Shown: positions 11,779 through 22,629 of the stretch, piece by piece
How the letters are laid out: every line of letters begins with the position of its first letter
Numbering within the stretch: position 1 is the stretch's first letter
Source of the DNA: Pseudopithomyces maydicus
Taxonomy: Eukaryota > Ascomycota > Dothideomycetes > Pleosporales > Didymosphaeriaceae
Assembly (NCBI GenBank): GCA_026873275.1
Contig: JANTUC010000003.1
Span: forward strand, 992,001-1,056,000
DNA length: 64,000 nt
Direction: 5' to 3'
Notes under the pieces: generated by a model
The model's input: only the letters and a program-made list of their open reading frames with translations
The model's database searches: none
What the model was told of the DNA's origin: nothing
Made by a program: the position numbers and the translations under genes

Positions 11779-14256
11779 GCCAGGAATGTTAGGAAGGGGC
11801 GCAGGTTGAATACTTTCAATGAGTTGTTTTATTATTATTATTCCCGAGAGGTAGAAACGAGGCACATGGGGCTTGACAAAGACTCCTGAATATAACCCCA
11901 ACCAATGCTAAAAGCGCATTTAGTTTGTAACTACCACTGCTGTGCTAGTGATTGAGATGTCAAGTATGGAGCTTAGCATGGAGCATTCCCATCCCTCTAC
12001 TGGGATACTTCAACGTTGCTCAGATACATGGATTATTCCTCGATGGGTCATTTCGTGATGCTGCCGTCATATGACAAGCATATGTGATGGGCGATAGGAA
12101 TATCCCCATATATGTCCTAAGATGTGAACACAGTGAAACTGCTTGTCGCATTGTCTTGTTAGAAAATACAAGCCTTGTATCAAATTCGAATTTCCGAAAC
12201 GTACAATAAACTGGTGGTTTAATTACACTGGGACGATTTATCGCGCGTTAGGTGGCATCATGAGTCGGGCATATCGAAGCCAAGACCGGGGCTCTAAGCC
12301 ACCGAATAGGGTCGTAGTATGTGTAGCAGACTACACGCTGGGTTCAATCCACTACACCTTGATCCAAAGACCCTGGATCGGAACAATAAATCGTTGCCCT
12401 TCTACAGCGAGCCAACTGATGGCTGGTATAAGCAATTTTGGTAATGATCTGAGACTTCAGAGAGAATCACAGTGATAGATGCTACCGGGGCAATTAACAT
12501 TAATGAGAGAAGATGCAGCATGAAGTATACTGATAGAAAGAAGTAGCTTAAGAACATGATGACTTTTGACTTGTGAAGCCAAACTCTCTTAATCACAGAG
12601 GTAAGCCCAGACAAGACCCGACTCTCTTCGTCGGAGTCATCTTCGCTTTGTTCGTAGACAGATTCATATCCGACTGAAAGCTCAGACACGAATGAACCTC
12701 TAATATCCGCGCCAATAGTACATTTGATTCGCTTCAAGTTGCAGGGCCGTTCACTACTTGTAGGGCCTTGTTTGAAGCTTGACAGAAAGAAGGTAAGAGC
12801 TGTATGAGAACAGAAATGGCAGCCATGGTTTCTTATTATCTGCCAATCAAGTCGAGAGATACCAGCTACATATGTACAGAAGTATTTGGCGTCGTTTTGA
12901 TTTACATACAAAAACGATATCCTGCAGCCATGGTTGTGTTGGATCAGATCAAGGAGCGCTAGGCCTAAGCTCACTTGCTTCGGGAAGAACAATACGCTTG
13001 TTATATTGATGATCAAGGGTTGACAGCTTTTTCTCCACTATATGCGTTTTCATCCAGTCAGCTACTCTGCTGCCGCTTTCTAAAAACACAAAACATTGAT
13101 GATCAAGAAGAAATGCACACGTCTTCTATCGATAAGTTGTACAGGCCGCTTATGTAAGAAAGATCCAAGCACATTAATAGGTACCGAGGTGCTTCGCGAA
13201 AAAAGCGGAGTAGTATTTCCGGAAGTACATACTGTACGATCTCTCGGTTTCTCCAAGGATCATCCTTTCAACTTTTTGGTTGTAACAAATTGATGTTCAC
13301 GGCGCAGAACATCATGGTTACCCTATGCACCTCTTCTCTACCCAGGAATTGAGTTTAACATTATAAGTGCCATAAAGGACCTCATACACAGCACAAATTC
13401 TTGGCCCCTGATTTTCAGGGTAGCCTGGTCAGAGGTGGCACTTCGAGAGAGCATCTAGATTCATCTCGAAAAGATACTACGCTTAAAACGTCCACGAAAC
13501 AGGGCCCCGGTAGCAATTACGGGATGTGAGGATCACGGTTCGCTTGGATAGAATAGATGCCGAGTTGGTGGTAACTGAATGGCGCAGCCCGACCCCATCA
13601 TGCCCCATTTGAAGACCAAAGTATATGTACTGACTCGCGAGGGCGGGAAGAAAAGCAAGCGGCTGGGCCCGAGAGGTTGGCGAAAACTGGCGGAGTATGA
13701 CTGGAGACGGCTTGCAGATACTTACCCTTCATATCCACTATCAAACTTCGCCACGAACAGATTTGGGATTGAGCTCTATTAGCGTGTTCGGCCCGTGGCG
13801 TCGTCTTCGTACGAACATGTGAGCCGAGGATGTATGAATGCCTCATCGGTGGCGACCGGGACGACGACCAGTCTTAGTTTCACCCCACTGGCGGGAGTCG
13901 GGCGATGCTGCTCCCACTTCGTGTGCATGCTTGAGCGCCTAATAAGGCAAGGGTGAGCGATCGGGCCGTTTCGTGACAGAACCCCTGCCACCTTAGCGTG
14001 CATGTGCCAGGGCGAGCACCTAGGTAAGTACGTGCATAGGGACAAAGCACCACGTGTGTCCCTGGGAAGATTTTCTGGAGGATTTCTGTCTTGCGTGACT
14101 GTTTCAATCGACGATTAGCGAATGCGTGTCGATCAGGTGGAACAAACGTCTGGAATGGGACCTCAAGTGATGGTATATGACAGCTATTAGTAGGAATGGG
14201 TCGTGATTCAGTCATTTCTATGTTTTGGTAATGGGGCCAGCATCGAGGAATTATGG
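11779..14256. other. Intergenic region, one doubtful minus-strand frame
   Basis: A 2.5-kb stretch between the bHLH and rhodopsin-domain genes. A minus-strand frame at 13016-12402 (204 codons, no ATG at its start) includes an acidic patch EQSEDDSDEESRV and a hydrophobic C-terminal segment. Within it another frame begins MAAISVLIQLLPSFCQ, which looks like a signal peptide, but I cannot connect the two with good splice sites. The rest shows no coding signal. Confidence 0.45.
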
Positions 14257-15534
14257 CTAGACAACACTCTTAGAGCTTTCAGCTTTACTTCTGCTGTCGC
14301 CATCCTCATACATGGCTTCGATCTTCGTGTCTACCCTGATCTTCCCTCTTCCATCCAGTCCCACACTTAGCCCCGCCGCTACCAACGAGTCTTCAGAACC
14401 ATTTGGATTATGTTTTCTTTTTGTATGCCCTGTCGCGGACGATGTCGCAGTCACATTTCCAATGCTCGCTCCTAGACGGTTGTCGGCTGTCTTGCGGCGC
14501 GCAGACCCAAGCTCGTAGTGCTTGCCATAGCTGCTGGCCCCGTTCGTGCTACCCCCTATTACCATTGAGCGCAGCGCGGGCAGGCATGAGGCAATGATCG
14601 CGATTGTAGTTTCAACCATGGAAACGGTACATGTCAACATCGTCTCGTTGAGATGGGAGTAATAAGCCCGAATAACTGTACAAGGTTAACTCAAATGCTG
14701 CCTGGAAAATTGTTTTAGAATGTATACATACTACTGGAGATGACAACGAAAATTCCTAAAGCAAACACAGCTGCCACACCGACCTTTTGCTTCAGCTTCA
14801 TCTGTAACCTGGAGACCATGGTGATTGGTAAAATGATGATGGCGCAATCGGAAAAGATGTTGACTGTACAACACATCATCAGCACTTCCATCGGATAATT
14901 GTGAAATGATTCAAGACTCACATGTAATCGTGATCCAGTAGTTGGCTTCAGATGCTTTCGGGTCACATTGATCTGCGTACTTTCGTTAATTTTAGTTCCA
15001 TGGTTGCTGTTTTCTTCACTTACAATTAGGATCAGCCGACCAGCGCTTGTCGTAAGGAAAACATTGAAATAAGATGTCGAAGAAGATGATCAAGAACGTA
15101 ACGGTCAAAAAGCCCAATGCGATGTTGTACAGCAATATAAGGCGTGATCCTGGTGCAGCGAGTCGTTTGTAGAATATCACAAGAGCAAATTTGATAGCCC
15201 AGAGAGAAGAGACGTATAATACTGAGCCAGGCACAATCATTTGCATGATGCCTTTGATGTTCTCAGGTTTTATCGTCGACATATCGCCTAAGCCCAAGTT
15301 CCACATGTGTTGTTGAATACCCAGATCCCCTATGAGGCAACATAGGGACAGGATGATGAGGTAGTCCTCAATTGCCAGTTTACCCAATCGACTCCATCGC
15401 GAGTACATACGCATGGCGACGAAAGGCACAGCGGCCACAGTGCAGATATACCATGACACCTATAACCAGTGAGAAAAAACCTGATGAGTCGATCAGATAA
15501 GACTTACTACTTGACCAAGCCCTTGGGATCCCAT
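14257..15534 (-). CDS. Fungal rhodopsin-domain integral membrane protein (SAT4/PTH11-like)
   Basis: Predicted 354-residue multi-pass membrane protein of the large fungal 'rhodopsin domain' family; members are proposed receptors or sensors, and none of the reading here fixes a ligand. Five exons: 15534-15508, 15459-15024, 14972-14922, 14863-14732, 14675-14257. Introns are 48, 51, 58 and 56 bp, with donors GTAAGT, GTAAGT, GTGAGT and GTATGT, and phases agree throughout. The first exon codes only nine residues (MGSQGLGQV). Helix-like segments include YICTVAAVPFVAMRMYSRW, IEDYLIILSLCCLIGDLG, CAIIILPITMVSRLQMKLKQ and VGVAAVFALGIFVVISS; the IRAYYSH motif after the last intron is typical. The C-terminal ~110 residues are a polar cytoplasmic tail. 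Family call is firm, function open. Confidence 0.88.
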
Positions 15535-16371
15535 TGTATGGTGACGATGCAGAACCTTAAGGGGATGCCTTTATGGAAGTGATCACCTCGTGATGAACTA
15601 TGAGGGGGAAAACGTACGTCAGTGGGTCATCAAGGGTCATATGTAAGTATCGAGTCGCAAAGAAGTTCCATTTGCCCATGCATCTAAAACGCATGCCGTG
15701 TCTGGTACAAGTTGCCCCCGTCATATCTCCCTGCGAGCCCCTGTGCTAGATCTACAATAGCCTTGCCAGTTCTTTGCTCATCCCCGGTTTTATTTAAGCG
15801 ATGGTTATGTTTTCGTATCGGTTGCGCAAAATCAAGCAACGTGCGAGCAAAAATTGGGGTTCATTCTGCGCGCAGTTCGTCCCTTCTCCCTAGCTCGCTA
15901 TAGCGTATCGGTATTTTACTTCGAACCGCGGATGCGCACCGCGGAGGTAGGTAAGTTTCGGGAGCAGAGCTCCGTGACATCTGGCATGGAACCAAGAGCG
16001 TAGCGACCTCAAAGGGTGGGCCGATGATCCGAGATGCATTGACTTATGAGAAGCCCATGGTTAAGCGAGAAAAGGGCCGATGCCGGTAATGAAAATCAGA
16101 CCATCAAGGACGGTTCATCAACTAGCAAGGCTAGTCGGACGCCAGACAAAGCGAAGAATACTTCCATGCTGTTGAATTATTCATCAGTGCGTACACAGGG
16201 GGCAACATTGATGGACCCTTCCGTAAATCGAGGATGATTTACCGAATATAGACCGTCCTGGGTTTTGCCATTCGATGATCAGGCCTCAAATACTCCACTT
16301 AACGCCTCAGGGACGATCTTCTCGTGGCATTCGTGTTCTCTATTCCCCCTGTGTGACCGCCTCCTACCACT
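15535..16371. promoter_or_regulatory. Divergent intergenic region, rhodopsin-domain gene and esterase
   Basis: 837 bp between divergent start codons. It should hold both promoters, but I see no clear TATA box or array. Small open frames inside it have no resemblance to known proteins. Confidence 0.4.
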
Positions 16372-18214
16372 ATGAAGGTTTCGATATTGTTCGCCGTCGT
16401 TGGCGCAACCAGAGTGTTGGGAAATCCGCTCCCGCGAAGAAGTACAGGTTTACCGGACCCTGCATCGCCGATCGTCAAACTCGATCAGGGAGACGTGAGA
16501 GGCTTCTCAGATAAATCTGGCAACACTGTCTTTCTCGGCGTTCCATTTGCCGACACGACGGGGGGAAAAATCGGTAAGGAGTACGCCAGGATGAAATCAA
16601 GGGCAGCGCTAAAGTAAAACTAGATGGAGAGCGCCTCAACCCGTTCCTAAAACAGCGCCAGGCACCGTATTTGATGCGACTAAGTACGGCCCAACATGCC
16701 CGCAGGCCATAACAGGAGATGCCTACTCGCAACAGGGCGAAGACTGCCTCAATGTCAACATTTGGGTACCCTCATCTAAATCTGTTGATCCTCGTGCAGG
16801 TCCTACCAAGCCTCCAGGCCCTCCTAAACCTCCAGGTCCGCCCAAACCTCCAGGCTCCTGTGGAGCTCCGCGGAATGATGAGGGCCTACCGGTCTTCGTT
16901 TGGATGTACGGAGGTGCCATGGTGACCGGGTCAAGCAGCAATCCTGCCTACCAGGGCAACAACTTTGCGCGCAAGGGTGTCATTTTTGTCAGCTTCAATA
17001 CTCGTGAAAGCATTTGGGCCTACCCGAACTCGGCCCAGCTTAAGGACGGCCCAGAATCGCAAAATTTTGGTATCCTAGATGTTGATAAAGCTTTACAGTG
17101 GGTCCGTGACAACATCGCTGGTAAGTGTTCATTGCAATGGCCCACGAAACATGAACTAAGATTGACCAGCTTTTGGTGGTAACCCTGACCACATTGTTTT
17201 CGGTGGTCACTCCTCTGGTTCAGTCCAGGTGGATCACTACCTGTGGAACCACCCTGACACTTTCCTCGTTGGTGCCGTGGAGATGGCCGCCAACGCGAAG
17301 TCTGGTCCTGCTTATGCTCCAGTTAACCAAGCACTTGACATCGTTGCTGCGGAGGTCGGCTGCCCGAACGGCCCGGCTCAGCTCGACTGTCTCCGCGAAG
17401 TTGATGTGTACGCTTTTCAGACAGAAAAGTTCAATGCAACCTACAACACCTGGTTCACTCCTGTCGTGGATGAAAAAACACGCTTCCAAGATTACGAACA
17501 ACGGTTCAAAGACGGCAAGTACGCGTCACATGTGCCCTTGTTGACCGGAAACTCCAACTATGAGGGCGCACTCTTCGGTCTCGTATACGGAAGCGAAAAC
17601 AGTGACTTTGAAAAGTGGATCAACAGCTTCGATGCCGACGTTGCTGAAATCCCTAAGGATCTCCTTCTCGACGCATATAATCCAACTGACTACGACACTG
17701 TGTCTGAAATGAGCGGCGCACAGTATGGCGATGCACGCTTCTTTTGCCCTGTGGATTATTTGCTTGATCTTCGTAGCACTCAGCAAAACACGTGGATCTA
17801 CCGCTTCTTTGCAGAGTACTCTCAGGGGTTGCCTGTCGCCTCACCAACACATGGCGGGGAGATACCATACTTCTTTGGTGGCAATGAAGTCTTCGAAGGC
17901 CAGGAAGTATCTTCGGAACAGCAGGCTTTGGCTGATTACCAGAACGACTGGTTCGTGTCGTGGATCAAGAACCCTACCGCTGGCCCAGGCTGGAACAAAG
18001 CCAGCCCTAAGGAGGGTACCATCGCAAAGTTGGGTGTTCCTGACAACCAGCTTTCTATCGAGTTGGCTTCTACTTCTGATTACAACCAGCGGTGCCAGTC
18101 GGTAAGTCTTTCTTATCAAGTACACACTCCTAGATCGCATCAGCTAAATTTGAACAGGTTTACAACCCCTATCTGCCAAAATACCCGGTAGTCCAGAGTG
18201 TGCATGCTCTATAA
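16372..18214 (+). CDS. Secreted type-B carboxylesterase/cholinesterase-like hydrolase, with apparent 1-nt frameshift
   Basis: Alpha/beta hydrolase of the carboxylesterase type-B family, about 562 residues if the frame is continuous. Exons 16372-16573, 16624-17120, 17170-18101, 18158-18214. The N-terminus MKVSILFAVVGATRVLG is a signal peptide. GVPFADTTGG, EDCLNVNIW and VWMYGGAMVTG (oxyanion region) precede the nucleophile elbow GGHSSGS (Ser near 247); NYEGALFG and PTHGGEIPYFF supply the Glu and His regions. It ends KYPVVQSVHAL, normal for the family. Oddities: exon 1 and exon 2 do not join in frame; one extra base in the G run 16560-16565 would restore TTGGKNRW exactly, so a lost G is likely. 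Between the two N-terminal motifs lies a Pro-Gly-Lys repeat linker (KPPGPPKPPGPP). Substrate unknown. Confidence 0.85.
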
Positions 18215-19208
18215 GCCCAACGGAATCTTCCAATTTCATCTAGCACCTTCGACAATGCTGAAATTCCCCGTTTTTCTTTTTAGCGAACCTACATCAGACT
18301 ATTACTTAATATTAGATTCAACAATACATGGATAGACATATTCGATACATAGATCATGATTTTTAATATCATATATAATGAAGAAAGGACATCAATAACA
18401 CATGATCGAGTAAAGTGTTTTGTCCAGAAATATTCACCTAGCATTGATAGACCACAACACTTAATAAATAATTTTTAATCTAGGGATGAAGTGGGCACAG
18501 ATTACCCTGTTAGAACCAACCGAACGCAACAGAATCGCTGTGTTGGGCTTGTTGATTCGATTAGACGGGAAGTTTATCCGAAAAGCGACCACATAGATTA
18601 ACTTTGAACTCTCAGCACAGTAGGTAGCATAGCGGTTACTGATCGGTAAATTTTAGGGCAGTGCTTCCCTATTGGTGCAACACTTGGGAGTGCGCGTCAG
18701 GAATTCAGATTTCTTTTTTGTTTGAGAGATAAATGTTGTCTTCCTATTCCCAGCTCTCATTGATCTCATAAGAAGGCGATCTGACATTTGGATTGCAAAG
18801 TCAATCTGCTTAAGAAATTACAGCCTATGGATCTCTGATGAACTGATGAAATTCGTTTGACGTTAATCTCGGCCAAAAAGCCTGTGGGCCTTAAAAAACG
18901 ATACCCGCAAGCCAAGTTCGGGTGCATGCGCCAAGCCAGAACACGACGTCTCACGTCACCGCCCCGGCCCCCATCCGGTCGGAATTGCTGAAATCCTGCG
19001 TACAGCCGCCAATCATAACAAGTATTTACATTTCTGCCTCACAAAATGTGCTGACCGGTTGGGGCGGCAATCCACGTTGTTTCGACGATCTCTCTGTTGT
19101 TTTTAAGCCCCATTGCTATTTAAAGAACAAAAGGGTTATTACAAAAAAAATCTTTAAGCCTTTGAAATGTAATGGTTGGCATGCGAAGACACGCTTGTCT
19201 CCCACACA
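18215..19208. other. Intergenic, AT-rich in first third
   Basis: About 1 kb. From roughly 18290 to 18480 the sequence is AT-rich with short TATAT and AATAAT runs, fitting a 3' flank. No promoter element stands out upstream of the following gene, and I find no upstream exon that would supply it with a signal peptide. Confidence 0.4.
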
Positions 19209-20046
19209 ATGGCTACTTGTTACGATCGAGACGGACTAGAGAATTCCAAATGGATGCCTTGCAACCAAACTGCTATTCTTGATAACCGACACTCGGCATG
19301 TTGTGCAGGAAAGGAAAATTGCTATACCAACGGAATGTGTCGACACGCAGCGGAAGGGTTAACAACAAATTACTATTGGCTCGAAGGTTGCACGGATCCA
19401 ACGTGGGAAGATCCAGCATGTGGGAAAAGAGAACCTTGTCGTAATGGTATATATTCACTCGTTCGCCATTTGATGATAATAGGCTGACAATCTAATGCCA
19501 GTGGATCGAATGTACTGGAAGTGCAACAAACCAAATATATGGTGCTGTAACAATGGTGGCCCTGTACCTAAAAATGAGAGATCGCAACACATTAACACAA
19601 CTTGCTGTACACTACCACAGTTCACTTTTCAACTTCCTGATCCGATGGCCTATACAGTCGCCGAAAGATTCACACCGCCTGTAGATTTCAAGTTTAGTCC
19701 TACGACAACTTTTAGGGACACGACAACCTTCAGCAATACAACAGCATCTTCTACCGGCACCAATATCACCTCTGCGAGCTCTAAAGGTCCTTCCAATAAC
19801 GTTGCGATTGGTGTCGGCTTGGGCGTTGGACTCGGAATTGGCATTACAAGTATAGCGATTGTAATTTTCCTTTTGGTACGGAGAAAGAAGAGTTTCCAGC
19901 ACTTTGAGATAACAAAAAATGGCCCAGCAGAAGTGACAGGAGACAATCGGGTAGAAGCGCCCGAAAAATCCCGTATTTATGAAACACATGGACACCAGGC
20001 CGTCGCGGAAGCTCCTGGGCACCAGAGGTACGAGATGAGAGCTTGA
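19209..20046 (+). CDS. Cys-rich single-pass membrane protein, unknown function
   Basis: Predicted 260 residues from exons 19209-19446 and 19502-20046; the 55-bp intron joins in phase 1 (CRN-VDRMYW). The N-terminal half is Cys-rich (ATCYDRDG, SACCAGKENCYTNGMC, then WCCNNGG and TTCCTL), the pattern of a family expanded in Pezizomycotina that carries an extracellular Cys domain, a Ser/Thr-rich stalk and one helix. Here the stalk (about residues 135-175) is Thr/Ser-rich and the helix is Gly/Ile-rich (GVGLGIGITSIAIVIFLL, about 182-204), stopped by RRKKS and a ~55-residue cytoplasmic tail. No signal peptide precedes the Cys domain at the only usable ATG; a missing upstream exon is possible. A sensor-like role is conceivable but unproven. 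Confidence 0.72.
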
Positions 20047-20629
20047 GTCACAACTAGCATTGCATTTATCCAATAGTTATTATTGATGTTTCTCGGATGA
20101 TTGGAAAGAATATATCTAGCGGTCAAATCATTGAGCAGATGATTTGCATCCCAGATACCTGGTTTGAGCCTTGGACTTGTCACATGTCCAATAGAACAAT
20201 ACAAATAGAACCACCTATCACCCAGATCTTCACTGAATTATTGTACACCACTTTGCACAAAGAAGGTCCATTTCGCCCAACATATAACTTACTTCGATGA
20301 TAAGATTGGCTGATTTGTATTTAGAATAATATAGATGAAAGCGCTAGCAATCGATAAAAGAAAATCAAAGAGGACTTAGAAAAGTTGTTTAAGAAAATCA
20401 GTTGAATGGATTTGGAAGCGAGATAGACGGAACGAATTCAATACCAGGAAAAATTTTGAGAGATCTTATTTTGCATTCTTCGTTCGCCCTGGCATAATTG
20501 TCGAAACCCGATCTTTGGTATGGACGTATATCATGGGTACGAAGCTGGGCGAAACCCAGTTTCTTTTCTTTTAGCGAACGCTGCCTTGACTGAGAGAACA
20601 ATACTACATGGCACCCACTGTCAAACGCG
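20047..20629. other. Convergent intergenic spacer
   Basis: 583 bp between the stop codons of the Cys-rich membrane protein (+) and the Zn2Cys6-APSES gene (-). It is moderately AT-rich and shows only short chance frames. Confidence 0.5.
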
Positions 20630-22062
20630 TCACCGTCTTGTTTGTACGAATTTTCGAAACTGAAATGTCTGGCTGCTTTCAGTTTGCGGTCCGGAATGGG
20701 AGGGAGCCGAAAGAGGGTTCCATGTCTTGCAGTTCTGGGGGGTATTGCATGGTTGGATCATTGGTGATTCATAGTCTCCTGGAGTAAGTTCTTCCCATTC
20801 CAAATTTGAGCTTTCCACATGAGGCGACAGCTCGAGGAGCTCGTTCGGTACGCTACACGTCGGCTGGTTTTCTCCATCCGACATGCGGTGCTTTCCCTGT
20901 TCATTGGGGGTTCTGGGTTGCTTTCCAGGGAGGTTAAGTAAACGACGTTCCTCCAAAGAGACAGACTGTTTTCGTGAATCATCTTCGCTGTTTGTTATGC
21001 GAATGGAAGAAGCTTTGCCATCGTATCTCGCTTGTGTGTCTTGTCCTGATATCGAAAAATTGCTCGCATCTTGTTGGCGTTTGAGAGTAAGCTCTTGCAG
21101 CAATCGCATACCACGCTGCTCTTCATAAGCCTCTTTTTCCTTAATGATCCTAGACGCATCTTTACTCAGCTGCTCAAGCTGTTGGAGACGCTCTTCATCA
21201 TATTGCGTCCACTCTTGACCACGCACAATCATTATTCTCTTCTTGTTCCTACTTTCGAGGAGATCGAGTTGGAATTGGTAATCTTGGAGTGCATGATATC
21301 CTTTAAAAGGAACGTTGCTTGAGAGGTCTCTACCGAAATGCTCGGGTGATTTCTTCTTTGCAGGAACCGTGGAAGGTGTTTGGCCCTCTTCTTGCCGAGG
21401 CTGAAGCAAACTAGCCAGGTCACGTGCGAATATTGGATACAGCCTCTCAGTTAAGCCGAGCTGGTTGGAAAGCTCTAGCGCTCTATGAAATGGTATCCTG
21501 GACTGGTCAAATTATGGTGGCTCCGAGGAGCTGATAGACTTACCATACACCTCGTAGCCTCGGGGGTCCATCTTTAATTATGGCTTTTGTACTTTCGGCA
21601 TCGATCGTTGCTGTTCGAAGCCCGTCATGCATGGCCACCAACGGCGAGACGTTGATCATGTCACTATCCTCCCTCCTTGAAACTTCAATGCCTTCGGGAT
21701 CCACACGGACATGAAATACAAGTGTTGCCTCTTCTTCCCATAAAGTGCATTTAGCCCGGGGTCCCATCCCTGGTGGGCAGATCTGACCAGTTTGGTCGGC
21801 TATCGCTAGTCAATTCGGATGGGATAGGAACAGCCGTGGTAATGCTTACTCTGGTGTTTGTCGTCGTCCACGCAGCTGTCCTGTAAGCCCTTCCTAACAC
21901 AGCGCGAACATGGCCGGCTGTCATCTGAAGATTCGGATATTGCATTAGCATTCCTCTTTGGTTGAGCACGGAAGGTTCTTGAGACGAGTTCCACTTACCG
22001 CACCTTAACGAGGCTAGCACACATGGGTGACAGGCTATATCGCCATCTTGTTGGATATCCAT
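20630..22062 (-). CDS. Transcription factor combining an N-terminal Zn2Cys6 cluster with an APSES (StuA-like) domain
   Basis: Four exons read continuously: 22062-21999, 21924-21850, 21805-21544, 21497-20630 (422 residues). Exons 1-2 encode ACHPCVLASLRC then CSRCVRKGLQDSC: spacing C-x2-C-x6-C-x5-C-x2-C-x8-C, a GAL4-type binuclear zinc cluster split by a 74-bp intron with a GCTAATG branch site. Exons 3-4 encode an APSES/KilA-N-type region: CTLWEEEATLVFHV, GIEVSRREDSDMIN, then RLRGVWIPFHRALELS and TERLYPIFARDL, matching the StuA/Mbp1 order, with a divergent middle (SPLVAMHDGLR instead of the usual GTKLL-like segment). A charged coiled-coil-like stretch follows (about 190-245), then a polar tail. 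The exon 3 acceptor is uncertain: AGs before 21805, 21799 and 21769 all keep frame. Two adjacent genes remain an alternative, since an ATG at 21767 opens the APSES part. Confidence 0.75.
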
Positions 22063-22629
22063 ATTGTTACTGGGTATAGAGGCTCAGTGTTTAGTGGGAT
22101 GATGAATGAGGATGGAGGCTGCTTTAATAGTAAGTGGCCTTGCCGTTCGCTTATTGACTCGTCTGAAGACGGGTTTCCCGAACATCAAAGCTTGTCGAAT
22201 CAGTTAACGCTCGCCGGAATCACGGACTGTTCGTCGAAGTTTGAACTAAGATGGATGGTTGTAGCCTAGAACAAAGGTGGAGGATGCCTAGGGAGGCGCA
22301 CAGCCTTGTATGGGAAACAGGCAACTCCGCCTGCAGCTGAGGGCAATATAGCAGCCTTGGCGGCTCGAGCGGATACCGAAAGAACAAGTAAGGAACGAAA
22401 CAGTTCCGCCATGCACTATCAAGCTATGGGTTTACGTTCTTTCTGCATGCACGTCGTAACTAGCGCATACCTACGTTGAGGTGGAGATGCTGCGAGGGCT
22501 GCTCAAGCACGACACCATGCCTTTTGCATTTTAGCGCCCTGATCGCCTTCTAGGAACAGGGAATTGACGTCATGGAGTCCCCAGGTAAAAGGAAATCCAT
22601 GATTCTTTCGTTGAACGACTCGTCCACCA
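22063..22629. promoter_or_regulatory. Divergent promoter region, Zn2Cys6-APSES gene and acid phosphatase
   Basis: 567 bp separate the start codons of the regulator (-) and the secreted phosphatase (+). Shared control is possible from the arrangement, but I see no palindrome or repeat I could name as an operator. Confidence 0.4.

Noticed and set aside
12270..12360. Possible tRNA around GGTTCAATCC at 12341
   Set aside because: No cloverleaf could be folded by eye; acceptor stem and A box missing.
12402..13016. 204-codon minus-strand frame with acidic patch and hydrophobic end
   Set aside because: No ATG at its start, no family resemblance, and no clean splice model to the nearby signal-peptide-like frame.
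14257..15534. Bacterial-type or microbial light-driven rhodopsin
   Set aside because: No retinal-lysine helix; the pattern is that of the fungal rhodopsin-domain/PTH11-like family, which is not a pigment protein.
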